From Sphingopyxis sp. BE259 (GTDB lineage: Bacteria; Pseudomonadota; Alphaproteobacteria; Sphingomonadales; Sphingomonadaceae): 64,000 bases of DNA. Under the pieces are notes generated by a model. It searched no databases. It saw nothing but the letters and a program-made list of their open reading frames with translations, and was not told the origin of the DNA. Below, piece after piece: positions 19,389 to 28,266 of the stretch. A program made the translations under genes and the position numbers. The stretch spans positions 372,001 to 436,000 of the forward strand of contig NZ_JAVDWM010000001.1 in NCBI RefSeq assembly GCF_031457495.1, given 5' to 3'. The stretch's first letter is position 1. Each line of letters opens with the position of its first letter.

Positions 19389-21482
19389 CTACTGCCGCTC
19401 GGCCTGCACCACGCTGTCCGACGCGCGCAAGGCGGACAAAATCCGCATCACATGGTGGACATCGCGCACTTCGACGACGACGTCATAGGTGTGGAAACCG
19501 CCTTCGCGGTTCGACAGGCGCAAATTGGTGATGTTCGCTGAATTGGCGGCGAGGATGCCCGACATTTCGGCGAGCGTGCCGGGTTCGTTCAGGATGACGA
19601 TGCACAGCCGCGCATTGCCGCCCTCGCTGTCTTCCTGCCAGCGCAGGTCGATCCAGTCGGCATCGACCCCGTCGGCCAAGCTGGGGCAGTCGATGACATG
19701 CACTTCGATCCCCTCGTCCGCGCGGGCGAGGCCGACGATACGGTCGCCGGGCACGGGGTGGCAGCAGTCGGCGAGCTGATAGGCGACGCCGGGGGTCAGC
19801 CCCGCGATCGACACCGCAGCGCCCTGCCCGAACTTGCCCGGCTTCGCCTTGATCTCTGCCGTGATGCCGGGGACCAAGGCTTCGAGCACCATATTGTCGG
19901 TCAGCCGCTGCTTGGCGATTGCCACATAGAGCGCGCTGTCGCTGTCGAGTTTGAGCCGAGTGAGCGCCGCGGCGCGCGCCTTGTCGCCCACCTTGTTCGG
20001 CAGGCGCAGCGCGATCTCGTCGTACATCTTGCGCCCCAGTGCGGCGAGCTCGACCTTTTCCTTTGATCGCACATGGCGGCGGATCGCGGCGCGCGCCTTG
20101 CCGGTGACGGCAAAGCCCAGCCAGGCGGGCTGCGGCGTCTGCTTGTCGGACGACAGGATTTCGACCGTATCGCCATTGTTGAGCTGGGTGCGCAGCGGCA
20201 CCAACCGCCCATTGACCTTGGCGCCGACGGTGCGGTCGCCCAGCCCGGTGTGAACGGCATAGGCGAAATCGACCGGGGTCGCCCCCTTCGGCAACTGATG
20301 CAGGCTGCCCTTTGGGGTGAAGGCGAAGATGCGATCCTGATACATCGCGATCCGCGTGTTTTCGAGAAACTCCTCAGGATCGTGCGTTTGTTCGAGGATT
20401 TCGATGAGGTCACGGATCCACCCCGCCTGCCCGTCGGGCGCGGCGCCGCCCTGTTTATACGCCCAGTGCGCAGCAAAGCCGAATTCGGACTGCTGATGCA
20501 TCCCCAGGCTGCGAATCTGGATTTCGATCCGCATATTCTGTTGGTGCATGATCGTAGTGTGCAGCGACTTGTAACCGTTGCGTTTCGGCGTCGAGATATA
20601 GTCCTTGAACCGTCCGGGGACCATTTTCCACTTGCGGTGGAGCAGGCCGAGCGCCGCGTAGCAATCGGCATCGGTCGGGGTGATGATGCGAAACGCGATG
20701 ATGTCGGTGACCTGTTCGAAACTGACGTGGCGTTCCTGCATCTTGCGCCAGATCGAATAGGGATGCTTCTCGCGCCCCGACACATCGGCCTCGATGCCGT
20801 GCTTGGCCAGCAGCTCTTTGAACTCGCGGCTGATCGCCGCGACCTTGTCCTTGCCGCCCGCGGTCAGCTTGGCGAGGCGGCCGGTGATCGTCGCATAGGC
20901 TTCGGGCTCCAGCTCGCTGAACGCCAGCAGCTGCATCTCGCGCATATATTCATACATGCCGATCCGCTCGGCAAGCGGGGCATAGATGTCCATCGTCTCC
21001 TTGGCGATGCGGCGGCGCTTTTCCGGATTCTGGATGAAATGCAGCGTGCGCATATTGTGCAGCCGGTCGGCGAGCTTGACCAGCAGCACCCGGATGTCGT
21101 CGGACATCGCGAGCAGGAATTTGCGCAGATTTTCGGCGGCGCGCTCGTTCTCGGTCTGCGCCTCGATCTTCGACAGCTTGGTCACCCCGTCAACCAGCCG
21201 CCCGACGTCGGCGCCGAACAACCGCTCGATCTCTTCCGGGGTGGTCAGCGTATCTTCGAGCGTGTCATGGAGCAGCGCGGTGACGATCGTCTCGCTGTCG
21301 AGATGCAGGTCGGTCAAAATCCCCGCAACCTCGACCGGATGACTGAAATAGGGATCGCCCGACGCGCGCTTCTGGCTGCCATGCTTCTGCACCGTGAACA
21401 CATAGGCGCGATTGAGCAGCGCCTCGTCGACGTCGGGATCATAAGCGCGGACGCGCTCGACAAGTTCATATTGGCGCAGCAT
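19389..21482 (-). CDS. rel: bifunctional (p)ppGpp synthetase/hydrolase Rel (RelA/SpoT homologue)
   Basis: 697 residues from ATG 21482 (the frame opens at a TTG three codons earlier). The N-terminal HD hydrolase domain has HPVEVA and LLHDTLEDT. The synthetase domain follows with RFKDYISTPKRNGYKSLHTT; the RFKD loop is the RXKD version found in bifunctional enzymes. Then come a TGS domain (about 390-450, VFTPKG...LPKGATPVDFAY) and a C-terminal ACT domain. All are intact, so this is the stringent-response enzyme that makes and degrades ppGpp. It lies alone, divergent from a glycosyltransferase gene. Confidence 0.96.
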   Translation of the reverse strand: MLRQYELVERVRAYDPDVDEALLNRAYVFTVQKHGSQKRASGDPYFSHPVEVAGILTDLHLDSETIVTALLHDTLEDTLTTPEEIERLFGADVGRLVDGVTKLSKIEAQTENERAAENLRKFLLAMSDDIRVLLVKLADRLHNMRTLHFIQNPEKRRRIAKETMDIYAPLAERIGMYEYMREMQLLAFSELEPEAYATITGRLAKLTAGGKDKVAAISREFKELLAKHGIEADVSGREKHPYSIWRKMQERHVSFEQVTDIIAFRIITPTDADCYAALGLLHRKWKMVPGRFKDYISTPKRNGYKSLHTTIMHQQNMRIEIQIRSLGMHQQSEFGFAAHWAYKQGGAAPDGQAGWIRDLIEILEQTHDPEEFLENTRIAMYQDRIFAFTPKGSLHQLPKGATPVDFAYAVHTGLGDRTVGAKVNGRLVPLRTQLNNGDTVEILSSDKQTPQPAWLGFAVTGKARAAIRRHVRSKEKVELAALGRKMYDEIALRLPNKVGDKARAAALTRLKLDSDSALYVAIAKQRLTDNMVLEALVPGITAEIKAKPGKFGQGAAVSIAGLTPGVAYQLADCCHPVPGDRIVGLARADEGIEVHVIDCPSLADGVDADWIDLRWQEDSEGGNARLCIVILNEPGTLAEMSGILAANSANITNLRLSNREGGFHTYDVVVEVRDVHHVMRILSALRASDSVVQAERQ

Positions 21483-21609
21483 CGCGTCCAATGTCGTTCA
21501 TGTTGCCCCAATTGCAATGCGAAATTTGATTGCGCCGCTCCCCAAGGCGTTAGCAACTTTGGTAAAGGCGATTGGAAGCATCGTTCGCGCGGAGTAGGGC
21601 TGGGCATTG

Positions 21610-22494
21610 ATGGGGACCGAAGCTCTCGATTCGACCGCGCCGCCGCGGGTGTCGATGGTGATGCCCGTGCACAACGGTGCACGCTGGCTGGCCGACGCCA
21701 TTGATTCGGTGCTGGCCCAGGACTTCGCCGATTTCGAACTGATCCTGGTCGATGATGCGTCGCGCGACGCCTCGCCGGCGATCATGGCCCAAGCCGCAGC
21801 GCGCGATCCGCGGGTCCGGTTGCTGCGGCTCGACGCCAATGTCGGGCTGCCCGCGGCGCTCAATCATGGCTTCGCCGCGGCGCGCGGCGACCTGCACAGC
21901 TGGACGTCGGACGACAATATCCTGCGCCCGGCAATGCTTCGCCGCCTCGTCGCGACGCTGGACACGCATCCCGACGCCGATGTCGCCCACGCCGATTTCA
22001 TGCTGATCGACGAAGCCGGGAGCGACCTCGGCCGGTCGCGGGTCGGGCCGATCGATCGGCTGCTCTATGGCAACAATATCGGCGCCTGCTTCCTCTACCG
22101 CGCCCGGGTGACCGAAGCCCTCGGTGGCTATGATACTCAGTTGTTCGGGGTCGAGGATTATGATTTCTGGCTCCGCGCCGCGCAGCGGTTCACTTTCGTC
22201 GCGCTGCACGAGGATCTGTATCTGTATCGCAAGCATGGCGGCAGCCTGACCAGCCAGCGTGCCGAGCAGATTCAGGCGCTGACCGCCAAGGTCGTCGAAC
22301 GCGCGCTGCCCGCCGCGCTGCCCGCGCGCAGCCGCAGCGAAATCCTGCTGGGTCTGGCTCTTCGCAGCAGTCGCCGCTGGCGGCTGGACCTGGTGCGCCG
22401 TGCCTTTCGCGCCGACCCGTGGCATGTCGCGGCGCGATTGCCCGCGCTGGCGCGCTGGTCGCTCGTGGTCGCGCGCAACCGGATGGCGACCTGA
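21610..22494 (+). CDS. family 2 glycosyltransferase
   Basis: 294 residues. GT-A fold signature: VSMVMPVHNGARWLADAIDSVLAQ, then LILVDDASRD (nucleotide-sugar binding), NHGFAAARGD and SWTSDDN, which is an SDD variant of the usual DXD metal site. ED in GVEDYDFWLR fits the catalytic base region. The C-terminus is basic and may touch the membrane. There is no polysaccharide locus around it, so acceptor and sugar are unknown. A TTG lies directly before the chosen ATG 21610. Confidence 0.85.
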   Translation: MGTEALDSTAPPRVSMVMPVHNGARWLADAIDSVLAQDFADFELILVDDASRDASPAIMAQAAARDPRVRLLRLDANVGLPAALNHGFAAARGDLHSWTSDDNILRPAMLRRLVATLDTHPDADVAHADFMLIDEAGSDLGRSRVGPIDRLLYGNNIGACFLYRARVTEALGGYDTQLFGVEDYDFWLRAAQRFTFVALHEDLYLYRKHGGSLTSQRAEQIQALTAKVVERALPAALPARSRSEILLGLALRSSRRWRLDLVRRAFRADPWHVAARLPALARWSLVVARNRMAT

Positions 22495-22599
22495 CGCCTG
22501 CATCCGCGCGGAATGTCTGCCCAGCCATCGGTTGCGAAATGCAACGCAGGCTCTATATTTTTTTAGCACGGGGGTCGATTTTACGTTAGGGCTTGGGTC

Positions 22600-23121
22600 A
22601 TGACAAAATTACGCGAGCTGCTGAACGACATGGATGGGGGCAATTGCGCCCTGCCGCTGGCGCTGGAAGCGATGGGCGAACGCTGGTCGTTCATGATCCT
22701 GCGCGCCGCCTTTAACGGCGTCCATCATTTCGAGGAATTTCAGCAGGAACTGAACATCGCCCGCAATATCCTGTCGAACCGGCTGTCGCGGCTGGTCGAT
22801 CATGGCATCATGGCGCGCGAAGTCATGACCGAAGACCGCCGCAAGGTGCGGTATCAGCTGACCGAAAAGGGCATCGAGCTGCTGCCCGCGATGATCGCGC
22901 TGCGCCAATGGGGCGAAAAATGGGGCGCCGGCGTGCCGTCGACTCCGGTGCTGGTCGATGCCCGCGACGAACAGCCGATCGGGCCGGTGACGCTGACCGC
23001 GCACGATGGGCGGGTGATCAATTACAAGGAATTGTTGTGGAAGCACCGCGCCGAACTCCAGCCGCTCGGCCAAGCGCGCGTCCGTGCCGACGCCGGACTG
23101 GCGCCGGTGGCTGCCGAATGA
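22600..23121 (+). CDS. HxlR-family transcriptional regulator
   Basis: 173 residues with an HxlR-type winged HTH at about 15-110: CALPLALEAMGERWSFMILR, FEEFQQELNIARNILSNRLSRLVDHGI, then the wing YQLTEKGIELLP. The family senses redox or aldehydes, or represses small neighbouring operons. The 50-residue C-terminal tail is longer than the minimum. It lies just upstream of the two-component pair on the same strand, with a 64-bp gap to the kinase start, but need not regulate it. Confidence 0.85.
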   Translation: MTKLRELLNDMDGGNCALPLALEAMGERWSFMILRAAFNGVHHFEEFQQELNIARNILSNRLSRLVDHGIMAREVMTEDRRKVRYQLTEKGIELLPAMIALRQWGEKWGAGVPSTPVLVDARDEQPIGPVTLTAHDGRVINYKELLWKHRAELQPLGQARVRADAGLAPVAAE

Positions 23122-23185
23122 CGAGCGGCGTCAGGTTCCGGCCCCGCCCGCACGGCCGCTGACCATCGCACCCCACCGCACCCCG

Positions 23186-24310
23186 ATGCCGCTGTTTCGC
23201 CTGTCCTCGCCCGGCCCGTTTTTCGACAACAAGGTCCGCGCTTTCTGGAACTTGCAACTGTTGGGCTGGGCCGCGTGGCTCGGCCTGCGCGGCGTGTCGG
23301 GACTTGCCTATGGCCAGCCGTTCACTTTTTTGATCCCGCAGACGATTTCGGCGATCACCGGCTTCTCTCTCACGCTGATTCTGGCCGTATGCTATCGCGC
23401 GTTGATCAGCCGCCGTCCCTTGTTGATGTGGGGCGTCAGCTTCGGCCTCGCCGGCTTTGCAACGGCGCTCTGGGCATTCATCGACGCCTGGGTCGCGCAA
23501 ATTCAGAACCCGGCGGGCGAGACCGGCTTCACCAGCCTGCTGCTCGGCGCGATGTATATCAACGCGACCTCCCTCGCCGCATGGTCGGCGCTATATTTCG
23601 CGATCAACTATTTCCTTCAGCTCGAAGAACAGAATGACCGCGTTCTGCGGCTCGAAGCGCAGGCGGCGTCGGCGCAGCTGGCGATGCTGCGTTATCAGCT
23701 CAACCCGCATTTCCTGTTCAACACGCTGAACAGCATTTCGACGCTGGTGCTGCTCAAACAGTCCGAACCCGCCAACGCCATGCTGTCGCGGCTGTCGGCG
23801 TTCCTGCGCTACACGCTGGCCAATGAACCCACCGCGCAGGTCACGCTGGCGCAGGAGATCGAGACGCTGAAGCTGTATCTCGACATCGAAAAAATGCGCT
23901 TCGAGGAGCGGCTGCGGCCGCATTTCGCGATCGATCCGCAGGTGGCGCGGGCGCGTTTGCCCTCGCTGCTGCTGCAACCCTTGGTCGAAAACGCCATCAA
24001 ATATGCGGTCACGCCGCAGGAGGACGGCGCCGACATCACGCTTTCGGCGCAACTGGCCGGTCAAAATGTTCGGATTACCGTGTCCGACACCGGCGCGGGA
24101 TTGCCAGTCGATGGCACGGCCCCCACCACGGGCCTTGCAACGGAATCGACCGGCGTGGGTTTAGCCAATATCAGGGACCGTCTGGCGCAGGCTTTTGGCG
24201 ACCAGCACCGGTTCGATGCCCAACGCGGCGCTGATGGCGGATTCACGGTGATTATCGAGTTTCCGTTTCAGCCCGATGGGCAAATGACGATTGGAACCGA
24301 ACCGACATGA
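23186..24310 (+). CDS. LytS-like sensor histidine kinase
   Basis: 374 residues from ATG 23186. Four or so membrane helices (about 20-145) are followed by a short coiled coil, then the LytS/YehU-type kinase core with phospho-acceptor H175 in QLNPHFLFNTLN and the N-box LLQPLVENAIKYA, and a G-box near ITVSDTGAGL and GVGLANIRDRL. No recognisable sensor domain exists beyond the membrane part. Its stop codon overlaps the response regulator start by 4 bases (ATGA), so the two form one translational unit. Upstream starts are possible, but the region before 23186 is Pro/Arg-rich and non-conserved. Confidence 0.88.
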   Translation: MPLFRLSSPGPFFDNKVRAFWNLQLLGWAAWLGLRGVSGLAYGQPFTFLIPQTISAITGFSLTLILAVCYRALISRRPLLMWGVSFGLAGFATALWAFIDAWVAQIQNPAGETGFTSLLLGAMYINATSLAAWSALYFAINYFLQLEEQNDRVLRLEAQAASAQLAMLRYQLNPHFLFNTLNSISTLVLLKQSEPANAMLSRLSAFLRYTLANEPTAQVTLAQEIETLKLYLDIEKMRFEERLRPHFAIDPQVARARLPSLLLQPLVENAIKYAVTPQEDGADITLSAQLAGQNVRITVSDTGAGLPVDGTAPTTGLATESTGVGLANIRDRLAQAFGDQHRFDAQRGADGGFTVIIEFPFQPDGQMTIGTEPT

Positions 24311-25113
24311 CGATCAGAACCATCCTGGTGGATGATGAAAAACTGGCCACCCAAGGCCTGCAACTACGGCTGGAGCCGCATGCGGACGTCGAAATCGTCG
24401 ATACCGCGCAAAATGGCCGCGAGGCGATCCGCAAGATCAAGACCCACAAACCCGACCTGGTATTTCTGGACATCCAGATGCCGGGATTTGACGGCTTTTC
24501 GGTGATTCAGGGATTGATGGAGGTCGAACCGCCGCTGGTGGTGTTCGTCACCGCCTATTCCGACCATGCGATCCGCGCCTTCGAGGCGCAGGCGGTCGAT
24601 TATCTGGTCAAGCCGGTCGAGCCCGAACGGCTTGCCGACGCACTTGATCGGGTGCGCCAGCGGCTCACCGAAAAACGCGGGGCGGCTGAGGTCGAACGCT
24701 TGAAAACGGTGCTGGCCGAAGTCGCGCCCGATGCCGCCGACGATTATGGTAGCGAAAATGCGCCCGACGCGCATGCCGCCGACCGCTACGAAAAGATGAT
24801 CAACATCAAGGATCGCGGCCAGATTTTCCGCGTCGACGTCGATAGCATCGAACGCATCGATGCTGCGGGCGACTACATGTGTATCTACACCGCCGACAAC
24901 AGCCTGATCCTGCGCGAGACGATGAAAGATCTGGAAAAGCGGCTCGACCCGCGCAATTTCCAGCGCGTCCACCGCTCGACGATCGTCAACCTGTCACAGG
25001 TCAAGCAGGTCAAGCCGCACACCAATGGCGAATGTTTCCTGGTGCTGGGTTCCGGCGCGCAGGTGAAGGTCAGCCGCAGCTATCGCGACGTGGTGGCGCG
25101 GTTCGTGCATTAA
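24307..25113 (+). CDS. LytTR-family response regulator
   Basis: 268 residues. The receiver domain (1-120) has the acidic pocket VDDEK, phospho-acceptor D55 in LVFLDIQMPG, and K in YLVKPVEPERL. A linker of about 45 residues leads to a C-terminal LytTR DNA-binding domain (about 165-268: RVDVDSIERIDAAGDYMCIY, FQRVHRSTIVNL, VKVSRSYRDVV). It pairs with the upstream kinase, and such regulators bind direct repeats ahead of target promoters. Targets are not apparent in this window. Confidence 0.93.
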   Translation: MTIRTILVDDEKLATQGLQLRLEPHADVEIVDTAQNGREAIRKIKTHKPDLVFLDIQMPGFDGFSVIQGLMEVEPPLVVFVTAYSDHAIRAFEAQAVDYLVKPVEPERLADALDRVRQRLTEKRGAAEVERLKTVLAEVAPDAADDYGSENAPDAHAADRYEKMINIKDRGQIFRVDVDSIERIDAAGDYMCIYTADNSLILRETMKDLEKRLDPRNFQRVHRSTIVNLSQVKQVKPHTNGECFLVLGSGAQVKVSRSYRDVVARFVH

Positions 25114-25119
25114 ATAAAC

Positions 25120-25145
25120 GTCGCCCCCGCCTTCGCGGGGGCGAC
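25120..25145. terminator. bidirectional hairpin between the LytTR gene and ribA
   Basis: GTCGCCCCCGC and GCGGGGGCGAC form a perfect 11-bp stem with a CTTC loop, lying in the 38 bp between two convergent genes. There is no T-run, but the placement suits a terminator. Confidence 0.65.
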
Positions 25146-25151
25146 GCGTAA

Positions 25152-26216
25152 TCAGAGCTGGTGCCCGGTCCGGTCGCGCTTCGTTGCAAGATATTGTTCG
25201 TTAAACTTGTTCGTCGGCAGCGCCAGCGGCAGTCGCTCAACCACCGCGACGCCCTCCCTTTCCAAACGCGCGACCTTTTCGGGATTGTTGGTCATCAGCC
25301 GGATGCGCGGGATATTGAGCAATTCCAACATCCGCCCGGCGATCGCAAAGTCGCGCGCCTCGACCGGAAAGCCCAGCCGCAGATTGGCATCGACGGTGTC
25401 ATAGCCTTGGTCCTGTAGCGCATAGGCGCGCAGCTTGTTGACCAGCCCGATGCCGCGCCCCTCCTGTCGCAGATAGAGCAACACCCCCCACGGGGCGTCC
25501 GCCATCGCGTGAAGCGCCGCATGGAGCTGCGGTCCACAATCGCATTTGAGGCTACCGAGCACGTCGCCGGTCAGGCATTCGCTGTGCAGTCGCACCACCG
25601 GCGGGTTGCCGTCGCGTTGGCCGATGACCAGCGCGACATGATCCGACGCCTCTTCGGGTGAGCGAAAAGCGATGATTTCTGCGCTCTCGCTCGCCGCGAC
25701 CGGCAGGCGCGCGCGCGCGGCAATCGTCAGCCGGGTCGGATCAAGCAAAGTCGCGACATCGTCGGCCGCGCACGATGTTTCGGTTTCACCGGCCGCCTCG
25801 CGAACGAAAAACGCGGGCAGCAGCCCGGCGTGGCGCGCCATCGTCATCGCGGCGGCAGCGGCCGTCTCGCCGCCGGTCGCCAAAGTGCGAAACGGCCCTT
25901 TGAGCGGATGGGCCAGGTCGAGCGCGGGATCGGCGATGGCCAGCGCTGCCGCAACACTGTCAGCGGCATTGGTCAAGCGAACTGCGCCGGGTGCGGCGGC
26001 GGCGCGCTGGTTGGTCAGCTTGAGTGTCACCGCCCGCTCGCCGGAGAGCAGGACGTCAGCGGCACCAAATTCCGCGAGCGTGGTATCGCTGGCGCTTTCG
26101 ACGGCCAGCAGGTCGAGCGTGCCGTCGCTGGCCGCGACGCGAAACGGCCAACCGCGGCGCAGCGCGTCGATCGCACGCGCCGCCTGACGGGCGCCCCGAT
26201 GGTTGACCTCGCTCAA
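25152..26216 (-). CDS. ribA: GTP cyclohydrolase II
   Basis: About 354 residues if translation starts at TTG 26216, which overlaps the xth stop. The frame is open further upstream, but that part lies inside xth and is not credible. The C-terminal half is GCH II: zinc cysteines in LTGDVLGSLKCDCG, the substrate loop LYLRQEGRGIGL, and the end of the family fold at NPEKVARLE. It opens GTP to the pyrimidine precursor of riboflavin. The N-terminal 150 residues are an Ala-rich domain resembling a degenerate RibB half, seen in some alphaproteobacterial RibA proteins. xth and ribA form an overlapping pair. Confidence 0.9.
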   Translation of the reverse strand: MSEVNHRGARQAARAIDALRRGWPFRVAASDGTLDLLAVESASDTTLAEFGAADVLLSGERAVTLKLTNQRAAAAPGAVRLTNAADSVAAALAIADPALDLAHPLKGPFRTLATGGETAAAAAMTMARHAGLLPAFFVREAAGETETSCAADDVATLLDPTRLTIAARARLPVAASESAEIIAFRSPEEASDHVALVIGQRDGNPPVVRLHSECLTGDVLGSLKCDCGPQLHAALHAMADAPWGVLLYLRQEGRGIGLVNKLRAYALQDQGYDTVDANLRLGFPVEARDFAIAGRMLELLNIPRIRLMTNNPEKVARLEREGVAVVERLPLALPTNKFNEQYLATKRDRTGHQL

Positions 26217-27007
26217 AAAGCGAATTCCGTCACCAAAGGGATATGATCCGATGGCCGTTCCCAGTTGCGCGCGGGCTGGACGACGCGGTGTGACACCGCT
26301 TTTTCCAACAGGTCGGGGGTCACCCACATATGGTCGAGGCGGCGGCCGCGGTTCGACGCCTCCCAATCCTTGGCGCGGTAACTCCACCAGGTGAACAAAG
26401 GCGTGGGCGCCGCGATGAAGTGGCGGCCGAGGTCGACCCAGTTCGATGCCGCCTGCAACCGCGCGAGCGTCTCGACCTCAACCGGCGTATGGCTGACGAC
26501 GTCGAGCAACGCCTTGTGGTTCCACACATCGCTCTCCAGCGGCGCGACGTTGAAATCGCCGGTGAGGACGGTCGGGACGCCGTTCAGCGCCCCCGACCAT
26601 TCGGTCATGCGGCCAAAGAAATCGAGCTTCTGGCCGAATTTGGGGTTGAGATTGCGGTCGGGAATGTCGCCGCCCGCGGGGATATAGACATTGTCGAGCC
26701 GCACCCCCGACGGCAGGGTCACGCCGACGTGGCGCGCCTCGCCATTCGCTTGCCAGTCATATTTGCGGACGTCGGTCAGCGGCACCTTGCTGACGATCGC
26801 GACGCCATGGTGCATCCGCTGGCCATGGGTAACAATATGGGTGTAGCCCAGTGCCCGGAACATATCGGGCGGAAAAGTGCCGCATTCGACCTTGGTTTCC
26901 TGCAGGCAGAGGATGTCGGGCGCTTCTTCGTGCAGGAATTTTTCGACGATGCCGATGCGGGCGCGGACGCTGTTGATATTCCACGAAGCGATGCTGGTGC
27001 GAGTCAT
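26213..27007 (-). CDS. xth: exodeoxyribonuclease III
   Basis: 264 residues, standard for the Xth branch of the EEP superfamily. Motifs in order: ASWNINSVRAR, LCLQETKVE (catalytic Glu), GDFNVAP, RGRRLDHMWV and the terminal PSDHIPLV (catalytic His). It cleaves AP sites and digests the 3' strand of duplex DNA in base-excision repair. Its last codons overlap the ribA start. Confidence 0.95.
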   Translation of the reverse strand: MTRTSIASWNINSVRARIGIVEKFLHEEAPDILCLQETKVECGTFPPDMFRALGYTHIVTHGQRMHHGVAIVSKVPLTDVRKYDWQANGEARHVGVTLPSGVRLDNVYIPAGGDIPDRNLNPKFGQKLDFFGRMTEWSGALNGVPTVLTGDFNVAPLESDVWNHKALLDVVSHTPVEVETLARLQAASNWVDLGRHFIAAPTPLFTWWSYRAKDWEASNRGRRLDHMWVTPDLLEKAVSHRVVQPARNWERPSDHIPLVTEFAF

Positions 27008-27077
27008 CCGGTGGCTCTATCGGCGCGGCGCGCGCGGTGCAACGGCGATACGGAAGGCGCGAGTCCCGGGAATCATA

Positions 27078-27110
27078 AACCCCCGTTCCAGGGGCGGTGG
27101 AACGGGGGTT
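27078..27110. repeat. 13-bp inverted repeat upstream of xth
   Basis: AACCCCCGTTCCA (27078-27090) and TGGAACGGGGGTT (27098-27110) are perfect reverse complements around a 7-base loop. It lies between xth and lolA, both on the minus strand, so it may be a second terminator of lolA or part of the xth leader. The remainder of the 361-bp gap (27008-27368) has only the lolA terminator and no gene. Confidence 0.6.
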
Positions 27111-27313
27111 CAAGGTCAGCGTTCGTCACGCTCTTGAATGAAGACACCGGGCAATCCGGGTGGGGCAACAGGGGGAAACCCAAATCCGGGGCCGTGTTGG
27201 CGTCTTCGAGAGTTGAAATAGCCGGGCTTCCCTGTCGCCAAGCTGAACGAAAATCGGCGGTTCACCGCCAGTTTTGCAGTTCGTCGATGCTGGGCGGCGG
27301 TTGGGCGGAAAAA

Positions 27314-27345
27314 GGCCGGAGATTTCTGACAAAAAATCCCCGGCC
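27314..27345 (-). terminator. intrinsic terminator of lolA
   Basis: On the minus strand GGCCGG and CCGGCC, extended by GATTT/AAATC with one mismatch, form a stem that is followed directly by TTTTT (27313-27309). It lies 24 bases after the lolA stop. Confidence 0.8.
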
Positions 27346-27368
27346 CGATATTTTTCGTTCAGCTTGGT

Positions 27369-28019
27369 TCAGCGACCGCGCTTTGTCGGCCGCGGATCGG
27401 TCCAACGGAACGCCGAATCGGCGACCGCGACGTTGAATTTCTGGTTGCTGAGATCGATCCGCGTCCGGTTGTTCTGCGAATCGAGCGCCACCCAGCCGCG
27501 CAGGCGAAGGCCGGCGGGCGCGGACCCATCGCGCACGAACACCATGGTGATCGTGCCATATTCGGGGCGTTTCGTATCCTTGACCTCGACGCTCAGCACG
27601 TCGTTGCTGCCGGTGGGGATCACTTTGGCATATCTGGCCAGATCGCGGTCGGGGTCGAGCAGCGCGCCGAGCGGCGAATTCTTGACCGGCCAGCGCTGCA
27701 CCTGGCGCACTTCATAATCGATCATCGTCAGCGAGCTGCCGTCGCCGACGATCAGCAGCGGCACACCCTTTTGATACTGAAAGCGGATCTTGCCGGGGCG
27801 CTTGAGGGTGAGTTTACCCGACAGCCGCTGGCCGTTGCGGTCGGTCTGGACAAAGTCGGCGGTCATCGACCCGGTCGATTTCAGGTGCGACTGCACCGAT
27901 GCAAGGGTGGTCGACGACTGGGCGACGGCGGGAACGCCGATCGCCAGCCCGGCGACGGCCATAGGCGCGAGCGCCCAGGCGGCAAGGTGAGTCAGGGGGC
28001 GGGGTTTTTTCCAGTTCAT
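27369..28019 (-). CDS. lolA: outer-membrane lipoprotein carrier protein LolA-like
   Basis: 216 residues from ATG 28019, chosen because a standard signal peptide follows (NWKKPRP, hydrophobic core, PAVAQ cleavage). The mature chain has the LolA half-barrel pattern: VQSHLKSTGSMTADFVQTD, GKLTLKRPGKIRFQYQKG, then LLIVGDGSSLTMIDYE. LolA ferries lipoproteins across the periplasm from LolCDE to the outer membrane. In-frame starts at 28046 and 28070 would only add a non-conserved His/acidic leader. Confidence 0.88.
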   Translation of the reverse strand: MNWKKPRPLTHLAAWALAPMAVAGLAIGVPAVAQSSTTLASVQSHLKSTGSMTADFVQTDRNGQRLSGKLTLKRPGKIRFQYQKGVPLLIVGDGSSLTMIDYEVRQVQRWPVKNSPLGALLDPDRDLARYAKVIPTGSNDVLSVEVKDTKRPEYGTITMVFVRDGSAPAGLRLRGWVALDSQNNRTRIDLSNQKFNVAVADSAFRWTDPRPTKRGR

Positions 28020-28136
28020 CGGGCTCTCAATTTCATTGTCGCTCATAGGGGGGTGATGGTGGCCGGGCATTGAACATGCGCTGAACCCGGGAGTCAGAAG
28101 TCATTCAAAGCCTAAAGGTCGGATTGGGTTCCCACG

Positions 28137-28251
28137 CCGTTCGTCCTGAGGAGCCGTTGAGCTTGTCGAAATGGCATCTCGAAGGACCGCCCTGTGCTGA
28201 CCCTTCGAGACGGGTCTTCGACTTCGCTCAGCCCCTCCTCAGGGCGAACGG
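28137..28251. repeat. long interrupted inverted repeat (REP-like) between ftsK and lolA
   Basis: Outer arms CCGTTCGTCCTGAGGAG (28137-28153) and CTCCTCAGGGCGAACGG (28235-28251) are complementary with one mismatch. Inner segments around TTGAGCTTGTCGAA and TTCGACTTCGCTCA also pair. It is typical of dispersed intergenic repeats in this group and lies just after the ftsK stop. Confidence 0.75.
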
Positions 28252-28266
28252 TTTATGGATGCCACT